A stretch of 64,000 bases of DNA from Cohnella terricola (GCF_007786475.1 NZ_VNJJ01000001.1:310001-374000); one strand, 5' to 3'. Numbered from the stretch's first letter, positions 51,069 through 60,377 are shown. Notes: a model not told the origin generated them from the letters alone. Program-made: numbers and translations.

Positions 51069-52640
51069 TCAATTTTTCTTCTTGGGAATGACCTTAAAAG
51101 GACGCATCATGTCGTGGTCTTCGTGCTCGTCCATGTGGCAGTGCCACACATATTTGCCGGTATACGGGCCGAACCGGGCAATGATCTGCGTAACCTGGCC
51201 AGGGTTAGCCCGAACCGTGTCTTTGAAACCGCGTTCGTTCCGCGGAGGTCTGATTGGCGGCCCTGTAAAACGGATTTTACCGGTTCGGTTATAGTATTTA
51301 ACATCGTAAGATCGCCTCTGCAAAATTTGAAATTGCACTAAATGTACGTGAATTGGATGCGTATCGTCAGTCGTGTTGACCAGATTCCAGATTTCTTTCG
51401 TGCCTACCACAGGATTTTCCGTGATCGGAGCGTCCCACATTCGGTTGGTTATCAACTGGAGCAATCGGCCGTATTTGTCGAATGTTTCGTTTAGCGAGAG
51501 ATAACGGACTTTCCGAACGTTGTGGCGTGAATATCGAACGAGTGAGGATAGGGTGGCTGGAATACGACTCGTATCCTTGACCGTCAAGGGCTGATTCACT
51601 CGGAATTGCATGACAAGACCGGTCGTATTCGGGTTTAAATTCTCCGAGTCGCCGTCTGGATAAGGAGCGTCTGCGTTGTTGGTGAGCGTAATCTTCTTGC
51701 CGGTCATCTTACTGAAATCTACGATAACATCGACCCTTTCCGCCGGTCCAATCAAAATCTGCTTCACTTTGACCGGTTTTTTAAGCAACCCTCCGTCCGA
51801 TCCGATCTGATAAAAATACTGCCCAGAGCTTAGCTTCAGGTTGTAGAAGCGGGCGTTGGAAGCATTCAGGATGCGGAAGCGGTACTTGCGCGGCTCGACG
51901 TTTAGATAAGGCCAGATTTTGCCGTTCACGAGAATCTGTTTTCCGAAAAACTCCGGCACGATGGAGGGGGTTGGAATCTTGTTTTTCGGGTTCGCCAGAT
52001 CGCTCGGCTTCGGTCGTCTAGGATAATAGAGCGATCCATCGCTTCTGACAGTGCGATCCGCGATAACCAACGGAATTTCGTAACGCCCTTTCGGCAGTTG
52101 CAGTGCCTCTTCTTGATGGTCGCGGATGAAGTAGGGACCGGCCAGTCCGGCGTACAAGTTGAGCCGAGTACTGCCCAGCGCATGGTCGTGGTACCACAAC
52201 ATGGCGGGACGCTGATCATTGGTGTATTGATAGACCTTATTTTTGAAGGCTGGCCCTTTCTTGGCGAAATCTCGGGTAAACCAGGCTTCTGGATACCCGT
52301 CGCTATCCGAACGAACTCGTGCCCCATGCAGATGGGCCACGGTGCGCACCTTGGGAGTGGGAGGCCGCGTGCCATGAAGCGAGGTGTCAACGGGGAGCAG
52401 GTGATTTTTCGGCAGCTTGTTCTCCCAAAGAACGCTGATCCGCTCGCCTCTGCGCACTTCGAATTTGGGGCCAGGGTAGATGCCGTTGTATCCCCACAGC
52501 TTCGTCTTAGGCAAGTCCCGGTGGAGCGATTGCATGACCTGTCTCATTCTGACCCTATAATGGGTGGTCCCGTTTTTTCGAAATACCGGTTTAAGCGTTT
52601 TCGGGATCGGCAGCGGGTCAACGAATTTGGCCAGTTTCAT
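51069..52640 (-). CDS. cotA: Multicopper oxidase (CotA-like spore coat laccase)
   Basis: This protein of about 523 residues shows the CotA pattern with all four copper motifs: HLHGARV, WYHDHALG, HPIHVHLVQFQIL and the type-1 end HCHMDEHEDHDMM. It starts MKLAKFVDPLPIPKTLKP at 52640 after AAGGAAG; frame upstream to 52736 lacks conservation. Without a signal peptide it fits a spore outer-coat laccase that oxidises phenolics with reduction of oxygen to water, and bilirubin in the B. subtilis case. The length matches CotA (513 residues in B. subtilis). It implies a spore-forming host. Confidence 0.92.
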   Translation of the reverse strand: MKLAKFVDPLPIPKTLKPVFRKNGTTHYRVRMRQVMQSLHRDLPKTKLWGYNGIYPGPKFEVRRGERISVLWENKLPKNHLLPVDTSLHGTRPPTPKVRTVAHLHGARVRSDSDGYPEAWFTRDFAKKGPAFKNKVYQYTNDQRPAMLWYHDHALGSTRLNLYAGLAGPYFIRDHQEEALQLPKGRYEIPLVIADRTVRSDGSLYYPRRPKPSDLANPKNKIPTPSIVPEFFGKQILVNGKIWPYLNVEPRKYRFRILNASNARFYNLKLSSGQYFYQIGSDGGLLKKPVKVKQILIGPAERVDVIVDFSKMTGKKITLTNNADAPYPDGDSENLNPNTTGLVMQFRVNQPLTVKDTSRIPATLSSLVRYSRHNVRKVRYLSLNETFDKYGRLLQLITNRMWDAPITENPVVGTKEIWNLVNTTDDTHPIHVHLVQFQILQRRSYDVKYYNRTGKIRFTGPPIRPPRNERGFKDTVRANPGQVTQIIARFGPYTGKYVWHCHMDEHEDHDMMRPFKVIPKKKN

Positions 52641-52770
52641 GTCATCTTCCTTTCTACGATGATGAATGTCCTTTATTTTATGTGTTTTCCCGTACTGCAG
52701 TGAGGCGTTCAGCATGCACCCAAGATAATTGGGCATTTTCGGGAATGTGTTCTAGCGCCGGAGCTGCTCA
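52641..52770 (-). other. Region upstream of cotA
   Basis: The 130 bases between the cotA start and the tandem array should hold a sporulation promoter. I cannot identify -10/-35 boxes with confidence. Confidence 0.3.
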
Positions 52771-53252
52771 ATGTCGCAAAATGCAGCAATGAGGAACCAG
52801 AACTCGTACCGCTGCTGCTCATTGTCGCAAAATGCAGCAATGAGGAACCAGAACCCCCGCCGCTGCCTCCTAATGTCGCAAAATGCAGCAATGAGGAACC
52901 AGAACCCGTATCGCCGCTGCTCATTGTCGCAAAATGCAGCAATGAGGAACCAGAACCCGCACCGCTGCTGCTCATTGTCGCAAAATGCAGCAATAAGAAA
53001 CCAGAACCCGTACCGCTGCCTCCCAATGTCGCAAAAAGCAACAATGAGGAGCCAGAACCCGCGCCACCGCCTCCCAATGTCGCAAAATGCAGCAATGAGG
53101 AACCAGAACCCGCGCCGCTGCTGCTCATTGTCGCAAAAAGCAACAATGAGGAGCCGGAACCCGTACCGCTGCTGCTCATTGTCGCAAAATGCAACAATGA
53201 GGAGCCGGAACCCGCGCCACCGCCTCCCATTGTCGCAAAATGCAGCAATGAG
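52771..53252. repeat. 51-bp tandem repeat array, about 9.5 units
   Basis: Nine full units and one partial unit of exactly 51 bases follow each other. Each starts with a core of TGTCGCAAAA, then TGCAGCAATGAG, then CCAGAACCC and a CCGCTGCTGCTC-like tail. Each core can fold as a hairpin (CATTG with CAATG outside, GCA with TGC inside). Because 51 is a multiple of three, several frames stay open on both strands with 17-residue periods. None has a convincing start with a ribosome-binding site, so I do not call a protein. Units fall into two sub-types, with AAAATGCAGCAATGAGGAACCAG or AAAAAGCAACAATGAGGAGCC variants. Confidence 0.9.
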
Positions 53253-53431
53253 ATGATCAACCTCGCTGTTTATTTCCATTACTCATCCAATTACGATTTC
53301 TTATCGATAGAATTAGGCGCTCTATGCTCGAGATTCGCATAGTCGTTTGCGGTGGGCTTGTTTTCCATAGGGGGATTTACTGGACGGTGGAAACCGCGCA
53401 ATGATATGATGGATAACGGGTGAAGCATAAG

Positions 53432-54049
53432 ATGAATAACGAGACGACAAACGCGGAAGCGGGGGGCGCCCCAGCGGCCGATTCCAACGAGAAACTCGCA
53501 GAACTGATCAAAGCCGTACATCATAACGGTCTTACCGCTTTGAAAATGCATTTCGAAGATGTTGAAGGACAGGTTTTAAACCAGGAGATTTACGGTCCGG
53601 TGTTCGTCTATCAAGTAAAAGATCAAGCGAATAACGGATACGCATGCGGCTTTTTCCTGCGGGAGTTGGTCGCGAAGTTTCAATCGGGCGGCGATCCGGC
53701 GCAGTGGATGGCTTCGTTTTTCATCGAACTGATGAAGACCGAAGGCGGCAAGTTATTGCCCAAACCACCCGCCAGTGAGGATGAAGCCAAGGCGTTGATC
53801 GATAAAGTGCTCGTGCCGCACTGCATAAACGCGGTACGCGAAGAATTCGCTCCGGAGCAAGTTCATGCCGGCCTGGACTGGAACGAACAACATGGCCCGG
53901 TATTGGAAGCAGGATTCCCGGAAATACGGGAGGGCAATAACGTGTGCGCGATCCCACTTCATTTATTGTACACGCACTTGCTCCTGAATCGCGACCCTGC
54001 GGACTTGCTGCTTCAAGGCATGTACAAAATTCAAGAAGACCATGCCTAA
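53432..54049 (+). CDS. Conserved hypothetical protein
   Basis: The protein of about 205 residues has an acidic, Ala-rich start (MNNETTNAEAGG) followed by a compact soluble domain with VHHNGLTALKMHFEDVEGQVL, PVFVYQVKDQANNGYACGFFLRELVAKFQ and DPAQWMASFFIELMK. It has no signal or membrane segment and no recognisable catalytic motif. A GTG at 53420 is an alternative start; GGGTG before ATG 53432 is weak. It is a single-gene unit between the tandem array and the third RND operon and ends in a strong terminator. I do not recognise the family. Confidence 0.75.
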   Translation: MNNETTNAEAGGAPAADSNEKLAELIKAVHHNGLTALKMHFEDVEGQVLNQEIYGPVFVYQVKDQANNGYACGFFLRELVAKFQSGGDPAQWMASFFIELMKTEGGKLLPKPPASEDEAKALIDKVLVPHCINAVREEFAPEQVHAGLDWNEQHGPVLEAGFPEIREGNNVCAIPLHLLYTHLLLNRDPADLLLQGMYKIQEDHA

Positions 54050-54063
54050 TACTGAACATCGCA

Positions 54064-54098
54064 AAAAACGTAACCCTCGGGGGTTACGTTTTTTTTCT
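54064..54098 (+). terminator. Terminator after the hypothetical gene
   Basis: ACGTAACCC and GGGTTACGT form a nine-base stem with a TCGG-type loop, flanked by A and T runs. Confidence 0.92.
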
Positions 54099-54169
54099 TC
54101 CCCAGTACACACTGAGTTCAAATTCGGCTTGTATAATTCAATCCAGACACCGGAGGGGAGAGAGAGCAA

Positions 54170-57100
54170 GTGAGTTGGTTAACCAGAATTAGTTTGAAAA
54201 ACGGCGCCGCCGTCATCATTTTATGTTTACTCGTGTTGGGGTACGGTTGGTATTCGACGACGAATATCAAACAGCAAACATTTCCGGATTTGGAGTTTCC
54301 GGCCGTATTCGTTCAAATCATGCAGCCGGGAGCTTCGACGGAGGAGATAGAAACTTCGGTGACGAAGCCAATCGAGGATAGCCTGAAAAATATGAAAGGT
54401 TACGATTCTTTGACCAGCACGTCGGCGGAAGGAGCCGCGAGCATCGTCATCCAATTTCCGTTTGGTTCGAACATGGATAAGCTATTCGGTGAAGTCGAGG
54501 CAGCCATTAATAAGCCGAAGCTGCCCGCAAATGCGAAAGCTACGATTCAACGTTTGTCCGTGAACGCCCAACCGGTCTATCGCGCTGCGATATTTTCCGA
54601 TAAAGAGGATCCGAAAGCATTAGCAGCCATGCTGGAACGGGAAGTCGTTCCCAAGATGCAGAAGCTGGATGGCGTCAATTCCGTTACTTTGAAAGGAACG
54701 GAGTCCGAGCAATTGAATATTGCCGTAGACCGGGAGAAATCCGGTCAGAGAGGAATCAGCCTGAACGCGATCCAGACCGCGCTGCAATCGTTGGACTATG
54801 CGCTGCCACTCGGATCGGTCAATCAGGACAATACCGACATACCGATCCGCTTGGCGGGCAAAGTCTCGTCCCTGCGGCAAATCGAGGAGCTGCAGCTCGG
54901 TACCGCTAACGGCCCCGTCAAGCTTGCGGATATTGCCGATATCAAGACCGTGACGACGAAGGATCAAATTACCCGTTATAACGGGGAACCCAGCGTTGTC
55001 GTCGAAGTCGTCAAAAATCAGGACGCTAACACGGCGGACGTATCCGACGAGGTCAAGGCGCTTCTGGCTTCCTATGAAAACAGCGGGGATCTAAATGTCC
55101 ACGTCATTGCCGACCAGGGTGAAGAGATCAAGCAATCGGTGTCCGGTCTAGTACGCGAAGGCCTGTTCGGAGCTTTGTTCTGCATCATTATCATTTTCCT
55201 GTTTCTGCGCAACATTAGAGCCACGATCATATCGATTCTGTCGCTGCCGCTATCGATTTTCGCGACAATCGCGGCTTTGGATTACTTGGGTTACACGCTA
55301 AATATTATGACGCTTGGGGGAATTGCCGTTTCGATCGGACGCATCGTCGACGACAGTATCGTCGTCATAGAGAACATCTATCGATGGCGTCAGGAGAAGG
55401 GCGATCAGCTCAAAGGCAAGGAGCTCGCCTATAAGGCGACTCGTGAAGTGATCGGCGCGGTCACTTCGTCCACCGTGGCGACGGTCGTCGTATTCGCTCC
55501 GCTTGCTTTCGTTACCGGGATTATCGGGGAATTTTTTCGGCCGTTCTCGATCGCCGTCGTCATCTCGATCATCAGTTCGTTGCTCGTCGCCATGATGTTG
55601 ATTCCAGTACTGGGCAGTCGATTCTTCAGCAACATTAAACCGCATCCGCAAGGCAGCAGATTGGCCGATAGATTCGAGAAGGTGATCCGCGGCGCGTTAA
55701 AGCGCAAGGCGATCGTGCTCAGCACGGCCGTGGTGCTGCTGATCGGTTCGCTTAGCCTCATTCCGCTGCTTGGCGTAGCGTTCATTCCCGGGGCTTCGGT
55801 CCCGACGGCGACTATCGAGATTAGTTTGCCGGCGAGAAGCGGGATGGAACAAACCGATCAAGCGAGCGGCAAGGTGGAAGGTTATTTGAAATCCATCGAA
55901 GGCATCGAAAGCTATCAAGTCGCGATCGGCGCTTCAGGAAGGAATCCGATGAGGTCCTCGGGCGGCAATAACAAAGCGACGGTAACCGCGCAATTCGCCG
56001 AAGGAACCGATATGGACCGGGTTATCGAGCAGGCGAGCGCGGAGCTGCCGGGAATCGTAAGCGCCGATGTACCTGGAGCGACGGTGAATATTCGGGCAGG
56101 CCAGCAGCAAGGGGCGCCGACGGGCGACAATATCGACGTTAGCTTATATGCCGAGAATACGGACGATCTGGCCCAAGCGGCCAAACAAATCGAAAATCTG
56201 ATGAAGCAAAGCAGCGAGCTTAAAGACATCACGAACAATATGGACGAAGTGACTCCGAAATGGGTGCTGACGCTGAATCGTCAGGGAATCGAGGCGAATG
56301 TCAACCCTTATCAGGTCATGCAGACCGTCAGCGAACTGCTGCGCCCGGTAGACGCAGGGACGTACGCGATCGACAGCGAGAGCCGGACGGTTACCTTGTC
56401 TTACAAGCAGCAGATTACTTCCAAGGAGGAATTGGAGAACGTTCGAATTCTCACTGCGGAAGGCATGAAAAAACTGGGGGATATCGCCGATATCCAAGAG
56501 CAGAAAACCTGGATCAAAGTGAATCATAACGATGGAAGAATGTCCGCCCAAATTAGCGGCACGGTAAAAAATTCCGACGACGTTTCCAAGGTGACCCGCA
56601 AAGTGGAAGCCGACATCAGAAGCTTGCCGCTTCCATCCGGTGTCGATCTAAATCTGGGTGGCGGGCTGAAAATGATCAATGAAGGATTCGCCAGCATCGG
56701 AATCGCGATGGTGGCTGCGATCGGACTCGTATTCCTCACGATGAGCATGACGTTCGGAGGAGTGCTCACGCCGATGATTATTTTGTGCTCGCTGGTATTT
56801 ATTCCGGTCGGTTCGCTCGGCGCGCTGCTGATTACCGGACAAGCACTGTCCATGAGCGGCATGATCGGGATGCTGATGCTCGTCGGCATCGTCGTCACGA
56901 ACGCGGTTGTCCTTCTGGATCGGGTCGAGAAAAACCGCTTATCCGGCATAGCGATAACCGAGGCGATCGTCGAAGCGAGCAAAACCCGACTTCGCCCGAT
57001 TCTGATGACGGCGTTCGCGACGATGCTTGCTCTGGTTCCGCTTGCGTTGTCGGATTCCTCGACTAGCCTAATCTCCGGTGGACTCGCGATTACGGTCATC

Positions 57101-57202
57101 GGCGGATTGTTGACTTCGACGATTCTGACGTTGATCGTGGTCCCGGTTATCTATGAAATGGCTTGGAAAAACCGGAAGAAGAAAGTGATGGAATCCTTCT
57201 GA
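54170..57202 (+). CDS. RND family efflux pump (HAE1/SwrC-like)
   Basis: The 1010-residue protein has the RND layout: the first helix near AAVIILCLLVLGYGWYS, PDLEFPAVFVQIMQPGAS at the entry of the first external domain, GRIVDDSIVVIENIYRW near residue 390, and MIGMLMLVGIVVTNAVVLLDRV in the second half. The start is GTG 54170 after GGAGGGGAG. A TATAAT at 54133-54138 is the likely -10. It heads an operon with a small membrane protein and a two-component pair, but no adaptor. This is the third pump of this family in the window and is clearly divergent from the other two. Confidence 0.93.
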   Translation: MSWLTRISLKNGAAVIILCLLVLGYGWYSTTNIKQQTFPDLEFPAVFVQIMQPGASTEEIETSVTKPIEDSLKNMKGYDSLTSTSAEGAASIVIQFPFGSNMDKLFGEVEAAINKPKLPANAKATIQRLSVNAQPVYRAAIFSDKEDPKALAAMLEREVVPKMQKLDGVNSVTLKGTESEQLNIAVDREKSGQRGISLNAIQTALQSLDYALPLGSVNQDNTDIPIRLAGKVSSLRQIEELQLGTANGPVKLADIADIKTVTTKDQITRYNGEPSVVVEVVKNQDANTADVSDEVKALLASYENSGDLNVHVIADQGEEIKQSVSGLVREGLFGALFCIIIIFLFLRNIRATIISILSLPLSIFATIAALDYLGYTLNIMTLGGIAVSIGRIVDDSIVVIENIYRWRQEKGDQLKGKELAYKATREVIGAVTSSTVATVVVFAPLAFVTGIIGEFFRPFSIAVVISIISSLLVAMMLIPVLGSRFFSNIKPHPQGSRLADRFEKVIRGALKRKAIVLSTAVVLLIGSLSLIPLLGVAFIPGASVPTATIEISLPARSGMEQTDQASGKVEGYLKSIEGIESYQVAIGASGRNPMRSSGGNNKATVTAQFAEGTDMDRVIEQASAELPGIVSADVPGATVNIRAGQQQGAPTGDNIDVSLYAENTDDLAQAAKQIENLMKQSSELKDITNNMDEVTPKWVLTLNRQGIEANVNPYQVMQTVSELLRPVDAGTYAIDSESRTVTLSYKQQITSKEELENVRILTAEGMKKLGDIADIQEQKTWIKVNHNDGRMSAQISGTVKNSDDVSKVTRKVEADIRSLPLPSGVDLNLGGGLKMINEGFASIGIAMVAAIGLVFLTMSMTFGGVLTPMIILCSLVFIPVGSLGALLITGQALSMSGMIGMLMLVGIVVTNAVVLLDRVEKNRLSGIAITEAIVEASKTRLRPILMTAFATMLALVPLALSDSSTSLISGGLAITVIGGLLTSTILTLIVVPVIYEMAWKNRKKKVMESF

Positions 57203-57219
57203 TCGCCGCCAAATGATAC

Positions 57220-57243
57220 AAGGGCAGAAGCGCCTCTGCCCTT
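57220..57243 (+). other. Intercistronic hairpin after the RND pump
   Basis: AAGGGCAGA and TCTGCCCTT form a perfect nine-base stem with a six-base loop but no T-run. It may stabilise or cut the mRNA and so separate expression of the pump from that of the regulator genes. Confidence 0.6.
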
Positions 57244-57268
57244 GAGAAATGGAAGGGAGAGAGCGAAA

Positions 57269-57487
57269 ATGATAAAGTGGCTCGAGAAGATTGCGCTACG
57301 GATAGGCTTGAAAAATTTACGATTGGCTTCCATGACGATGGGCGTTCTGGCTGCTCTCATGGCTGGGGCAGTATGCTCTTCCGTCCTGAACGATCTGCCC
57401 AGCGACGCCGTAATGTTGCCTTTCATATTGATCGTGCTTTCGGTTGCGGTCTTGCATGGATTCGAATCCGCCAATCGGAAACCATAA
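57269..57487 (+). CDS. Small two-helix membrane protein
   Basis: The 72-residue protein starts MIKWLEKIALRIGL at 57269 after AAGGGAGAG and has two hydrophobic helices (about residues 20-40 and 45-65) with a short polar loop. No family is recognised. It lies between the pump and the two-component pair on the same strand, 25 bases before the regulator start. Such small proteins sometimes modulate pumps or kinases, but that is only inferred from position. Confidence 0.65.
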   Translation: MIKWLEKIALRIGLKNLRLASMTMGVLAALMAGAVCSSVLNDLPSDAVMLPFILIVLSVAVLHGFESANRKP

Positions 57488-57512
57488 GGCTAGAGAGATA
57501 GGGGGCGGTACG

Positions 57513-58196
57513 ATGACCGTCGTTATGGTCGTGGACGACGAAGCGCACATCCGTGAGCTAGTGCGATTATATCTAGAGGACGAAGGCATGGATATCGTCG
57601 AGATGGCCAACGGTGAGGACGCCTGGCAGTATTATCGAAGTCATACCGTCGATCTGGTCGTGCTGGACGTCATGATGCCCCGGATGGATGGATGGGAACT
57701 GTGCCGGCGGTTGCGTGAAGCGGGGGATAAACCGATCCTGATGATCACGGCCAAGGGAGAACCTATGGATCGGATCAAAGGTTTTCGGCTCGGCACCGAC
57801 GATTACTTGGTCAAGCCGTTCGAGCCGCTTGAATTGGTGATGCGGGTAAAGGCGCTTCTGAAGCGATACCGGATTTCAATCTCCCAGGTCGTCAAGCTCG
57901 GCAGTGTGACGCTAGACAAAACGAGCTACCACATCCGGTTTAAGGACACCGGACAGACCGACACGATTCCGATGAAGGAATTCGAGCTGTTCTTTCAACT
58001 GGCGAGCCATCCCGGTAAGCTGTTTACGAGGGATGCGCTCATTCAACAAATATGGGGCTACGAGTACGACGGGGATACGCGGACGGTCGATACGCACGTG
58101 AAGCGTCTGAGGGAAAGATTCCAATCGTACGAGCACGAATTCAGGATCGTGACGCTGCGTGGACTTGGTTATCGGTTGGAGGTTTATCGTGATTAA
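57513..58196 (+). CDS. OmpR family response regulator
   Basis: This protein of about 227 residues starts MTVVMVVDDEAHIREL at 57513 after AGGGGGCGG. The receiver has D8/D9, phospho-acceptor D52 in VVLDVMMPRMDG and GTDDYLVKPFEPLEL. The winged helix contains PMKEFELFFQLASHPGKLFTRDALIQQIWGYEYDG and ends TLRGLGYRLEVY. It overlaps the kinase start by eight bases. It likely controls the upstream RND pump in the same operon. Confidence 0.92.
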   Translation: MTVVMVVDDEAHIRELVRLYLEDEGMDIVEMANGEDAWQYYRSHTVDLVVLDVMMPRMDGWELCRRLREAGDKPILMITAKGEPMDRIKGFRLGTDDYLVKPFEPLELVMRVKALLKRYRISISQVVKLGSVTLDKTSYHIRFKDTGQTDTIPMKEFELFFQLASHPGKLFTRDALIQQIWGYEYDGDTRTVDTHVKRLRERFQSYEHEFRIVTLRGLGYRLEVYRD

Positions 58197-59574
58197 GTCT
58201 CTATACGTGAGATTGGTTTTTGCTTTTCTGAGTTCCGTGATGCTTAGTCTCGTTCTGAGCTTCGTTCTGAACGATCGCCTTATTGGCGACCGACTGAAAC
58301 AGTATGTCCAAGGTAATATGATCGGCAGGGGAAAAACGATAATTCAAGCATACGAGCAATATGATCCGAGCAACCGCGATGCGCTGATGACTGGACTTAT
58401 GGCATTGCCGAATTACTCGGTTCGTCTGATCGACGAAGAGGGGAAACTACTGCATGGAACGAGCATGCCTTCGGGTCCCCATATCGAAGTATTGCCCGAT
58501 CAGCTTGATCTTGTCCTGAAAGGCGGGGTTTACCGGGATTCGGGCAGGCACGGGTTCCGCTCGACGGTCGGACTGCCGCTCCGAATCGACGACAAGCCGT
58601 ATGCGTTGTTCTTAACGTCGGAGTTCGGCGACTTCGCGAGAATGCTGTCCGGTTTTTTTCGAAATCTTCTATTGATCGTATTACTGTTCGGCAGCTTCTT
58701 TATTTTGATTTCTGCCCGTTACATCGTTCGTCCGCTGCGGCGGCTCACAGAAGCGACCCGCAAGATGTCCAAGGGTGATTTCAGCATTCGCCTACGGACG
58801 AAACGCAAAGACGAAATCGGGCAACTGACGGAGAGCTTTAACCAAATGGCGCATGAACTGGGCACATTGGAGCACATCAGGCAGCAATTTGTTTCTGACG
58901 TCTCGCATGAGATCCAGTCCCCGCTGACGTCGATCAAAGGATTTACTCAAGCGCTCAAGCATAAGAAAATGGACGAAGCCGGACGCCTCCGGCTGCTCGA
59001 TATTATCGAAGATGAGAGCAACCGGCTATCGCGATTGAGCAATGATTTGCTTCAACTCGCATCCTTGGAATACGAACATCTGGCTTTGAACGTAAAGCCG
59101 TTTCGGTTGGATGAGCAAATTCGCAATGTCATTATCGCCTCTGAGCCGCAGTGGGCGGCCAAGAAGCTGGATATCGAGCTGGAATTGGGAGAGATCCGAA
59201 TCGCGGCGGATGAAGACAAGCTCAAACAAGTATGGATGAATTTGCTGAGCAACAGCATTAAATTCACGGGTGAGCACGGACGAATATCGATAAAAGCAAA
59301 CGCGGAGGACGGAGAAGCCGAAGTCGTCGTCACCGACGACGGTCAGGGCATTTCCGATGAGGAGATCGGCAGCATTTTCAAGCCTTTCTATAAGGTGGAC
59401 AAATCGAGAGACAGGGCGATCGGCGGGAACGGTATCGGGCTGTCGATCGTGAAGCGCATCGTTGATTTGCACCGCGGCGACATTCATGTGACGAGCAAAG
59501 TCGGGGAATGGACGACGTTCCGCGTGATATTGCCTTTGACTGCTCCTCCAAACGAAACGCAGAAGAACCTCTGA
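58189..59574 (+). CDS. Sensor histidine kinase
   Basis: This protein of about 461 residues starts with GTG 58189 after TTGGAGG. It has membrane helices at about 7-28 and 155-178, an external sensor of about 120 residues, HAMP, HisKA with H240 in VSHEIQSPLTSIKGF, and an ATPase domain with NLLSNSIKFTG, TDDGQGISDEE and GNGIGLSIVKRIV. The HisKA motif has EIQSP instead of the usual ELRTP; the histidine is intact. It should phosphorylate the regulator encoded just upstream. Confidence 0.92.
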   Translation: MIKSLYVRLVFAFLSSVMLSLVLSFVLNDRLIGDRLKQYVQGNMIGRGKTIIQAYEQYDPSNRDALMTGLMALPNYSVRLIDEEGKLLHGTSMPSGPHIEVLPDQLDLVLKGGVYRDSGRHGFRSTVGLPLRIDDKPYALFLTSEFGDFARMLSGFFRNLLLIVLLFGSFFILISARYIVRPLRRLTEATRKMSKGDFSIRLRTKRKDEIGQLTESFNQMAHELGTLEHIRQQFVSDVSHEIQSPLTSIKGFTQALKHKKMDEAGRLRLLDIIEDESNRLSRLSNDLLQLASLEYEHLALNVKPFRLDEQIRNVIIASEPQWAAKKLDIELELGEIRIAADEDKLKQVWMNLLSNSIKFTGEHGRISIKANAEDGEAEVVVTDDGQGISDEEIGSIFKPFYKVDKSRDRAIGGNGIGLSIVKRIVDLHRGDIHVTSKVGEWTTFRVILPLTAPPNETQKNL

Positions 59575-59591
59575 CAGGGGTTCTTTTCTTA
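59563..59591 (+). terminator. Terminator overlapping the kinase stop codon
   Basis: AAGAACCTC and GGGGTTCTT pair around the TGA at 59572-59574 and are followed by a T-rich tail. Confidence 0.7.
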
Positions 59592-59611
59592 TTATGGCCC
59601 GCATAGCTCGA

Positions 59612-59688
59612 TTGACGCCGACGAAAGCGATTGCTATAATTCGGCTATCGATAAAATTATCGATAATCCTATCGATAATTATCGGAGG
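59612..59688 (+). promoter_or_regulatory. SigA promoter and repeated operator of the KDG operon
   Basis: TTGACG at 59612-59617 and TATAAT at 59635-59640 have an ideal 17-base spacer. Directly downstream, from 59646 to 59685, TATCGATA-type palindromes recur three times, covering the transcription start and the first bases of the message. Their place suggests repression by the GntR protein encoded next, with relief by a pathway intermediate. GGAGGAGG at 59684-59691 follows as the ribosome-binding site. Confidence 0.78.
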
Positions 59689-59699
59689 AGGAATAGCTC

Positions 59700-60377
59700 A
59701 TTCCATATCGTTTGGATGAACGAGGAAATTCGCTCAGCGAGCAAGTCTATTTGGCTTTGCGGGAGTCGATCGTCAGAGGCGAATTGTACCCGGGATACCG
59801 GTTGCTCGTGCTGGAGATCGCGAACGAGCTGGGGATCAGCCAAGCGCCGGTCAGAGAAGCGTTGGAGCGCCTTAAACAAGAAGGGCTTATCATTAGCCGG
59901 CACAACAAAGGCTCGATCGTAGCCGAGATCAAGCAAGAGGAAATCGAGGAAATCTACGCTTTAAGGGAACTGATCGAGTGGGATGCCGTACGGAAATCGA
60001 TTCGTTTGTTGGATGAGAAGGATTTCGGCCATTTGACTGCGATATACGACGGAATGGCAAGTGCGGCTAAGAAAGACGATCTTTTCCGTTTCATCGACCT
60101 GGATATGGACTTTCACGGTTATTTTTTCGCAAAGTCCGGCAATCAGACGATTCTGCACTTATGGCAGCAGATCGCCGTAAAGCTCAAGCGTTTTCAGGCG
60201 ATTACGAACAAAATCTATTATCCCGATCTGCTCTCCATTGCCGAAGGCCATGCGCCTTTGATTGAGGTGCTGAGAACCGGGGACGAAGAAAAAATAAGGC
60301 AGTTGTTCATCCAGCATATGAAAGAGGTATGGTGGCGGATGAACAAGGACGCCGAAGGACGGATGAGGGATACATGA
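59700..60377 (+). CDS. GntR family (FadR type) regulator of the KDG operon, probable ATT start
   Basis: The protein of about 225 residues has an N-terminal winged helix (SLSEQVYLALRESIVRGELYPGYRLLVLEIANELGISQAPVREALERLKQEGLI) and a helical FadR-type ligand domain. TTG 59712 is 20 bases from the strong GGAGGAGG site, too far. The same frame begins after a TAG at 59694-59696, and ATT 59700 sits at ideal distance, giving a start reading (M)PYRLDERGNS. ATT initiation is rare but fits. It is the first gene of a unit with KDG kinase and KDPG aldolase and probably represses its own promoter. Confidence 0.85.
   Translation: MPYRLDERGNSLSEQVYLALRESIVRGELYPGYRLLVLEIANELGISQAPVREALERLKQEGLIISRHNKGSIVAEIKQEEIEEIYALRELIEWDAVRKSIRLLDEKDFGHLTAIYDGMASAAKKDDLFRFIDLDMDFHGYFFAKSGNQTILHLWQQIAVKLKRFQAITNKIYYPDLLSIAEGHAPLIEVLRTGDEEKIRQLFIQHMKEVWWRMNKDAEGRMRDT

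Noticed and set aside
52771..53252. A CRISPR array
   Set aside because: The units are directly adjacent with no unique spacers, and no cas genes are in the window.
52752..53279. Overlapping open frames on both strands through the 51-bp repeats, giving 17-residue repeat proteins
   Set aside because: The period is a multiple of three, so open frames are expected on both strands. No start has a convincing ribosome-binding site and no frame is favoured.
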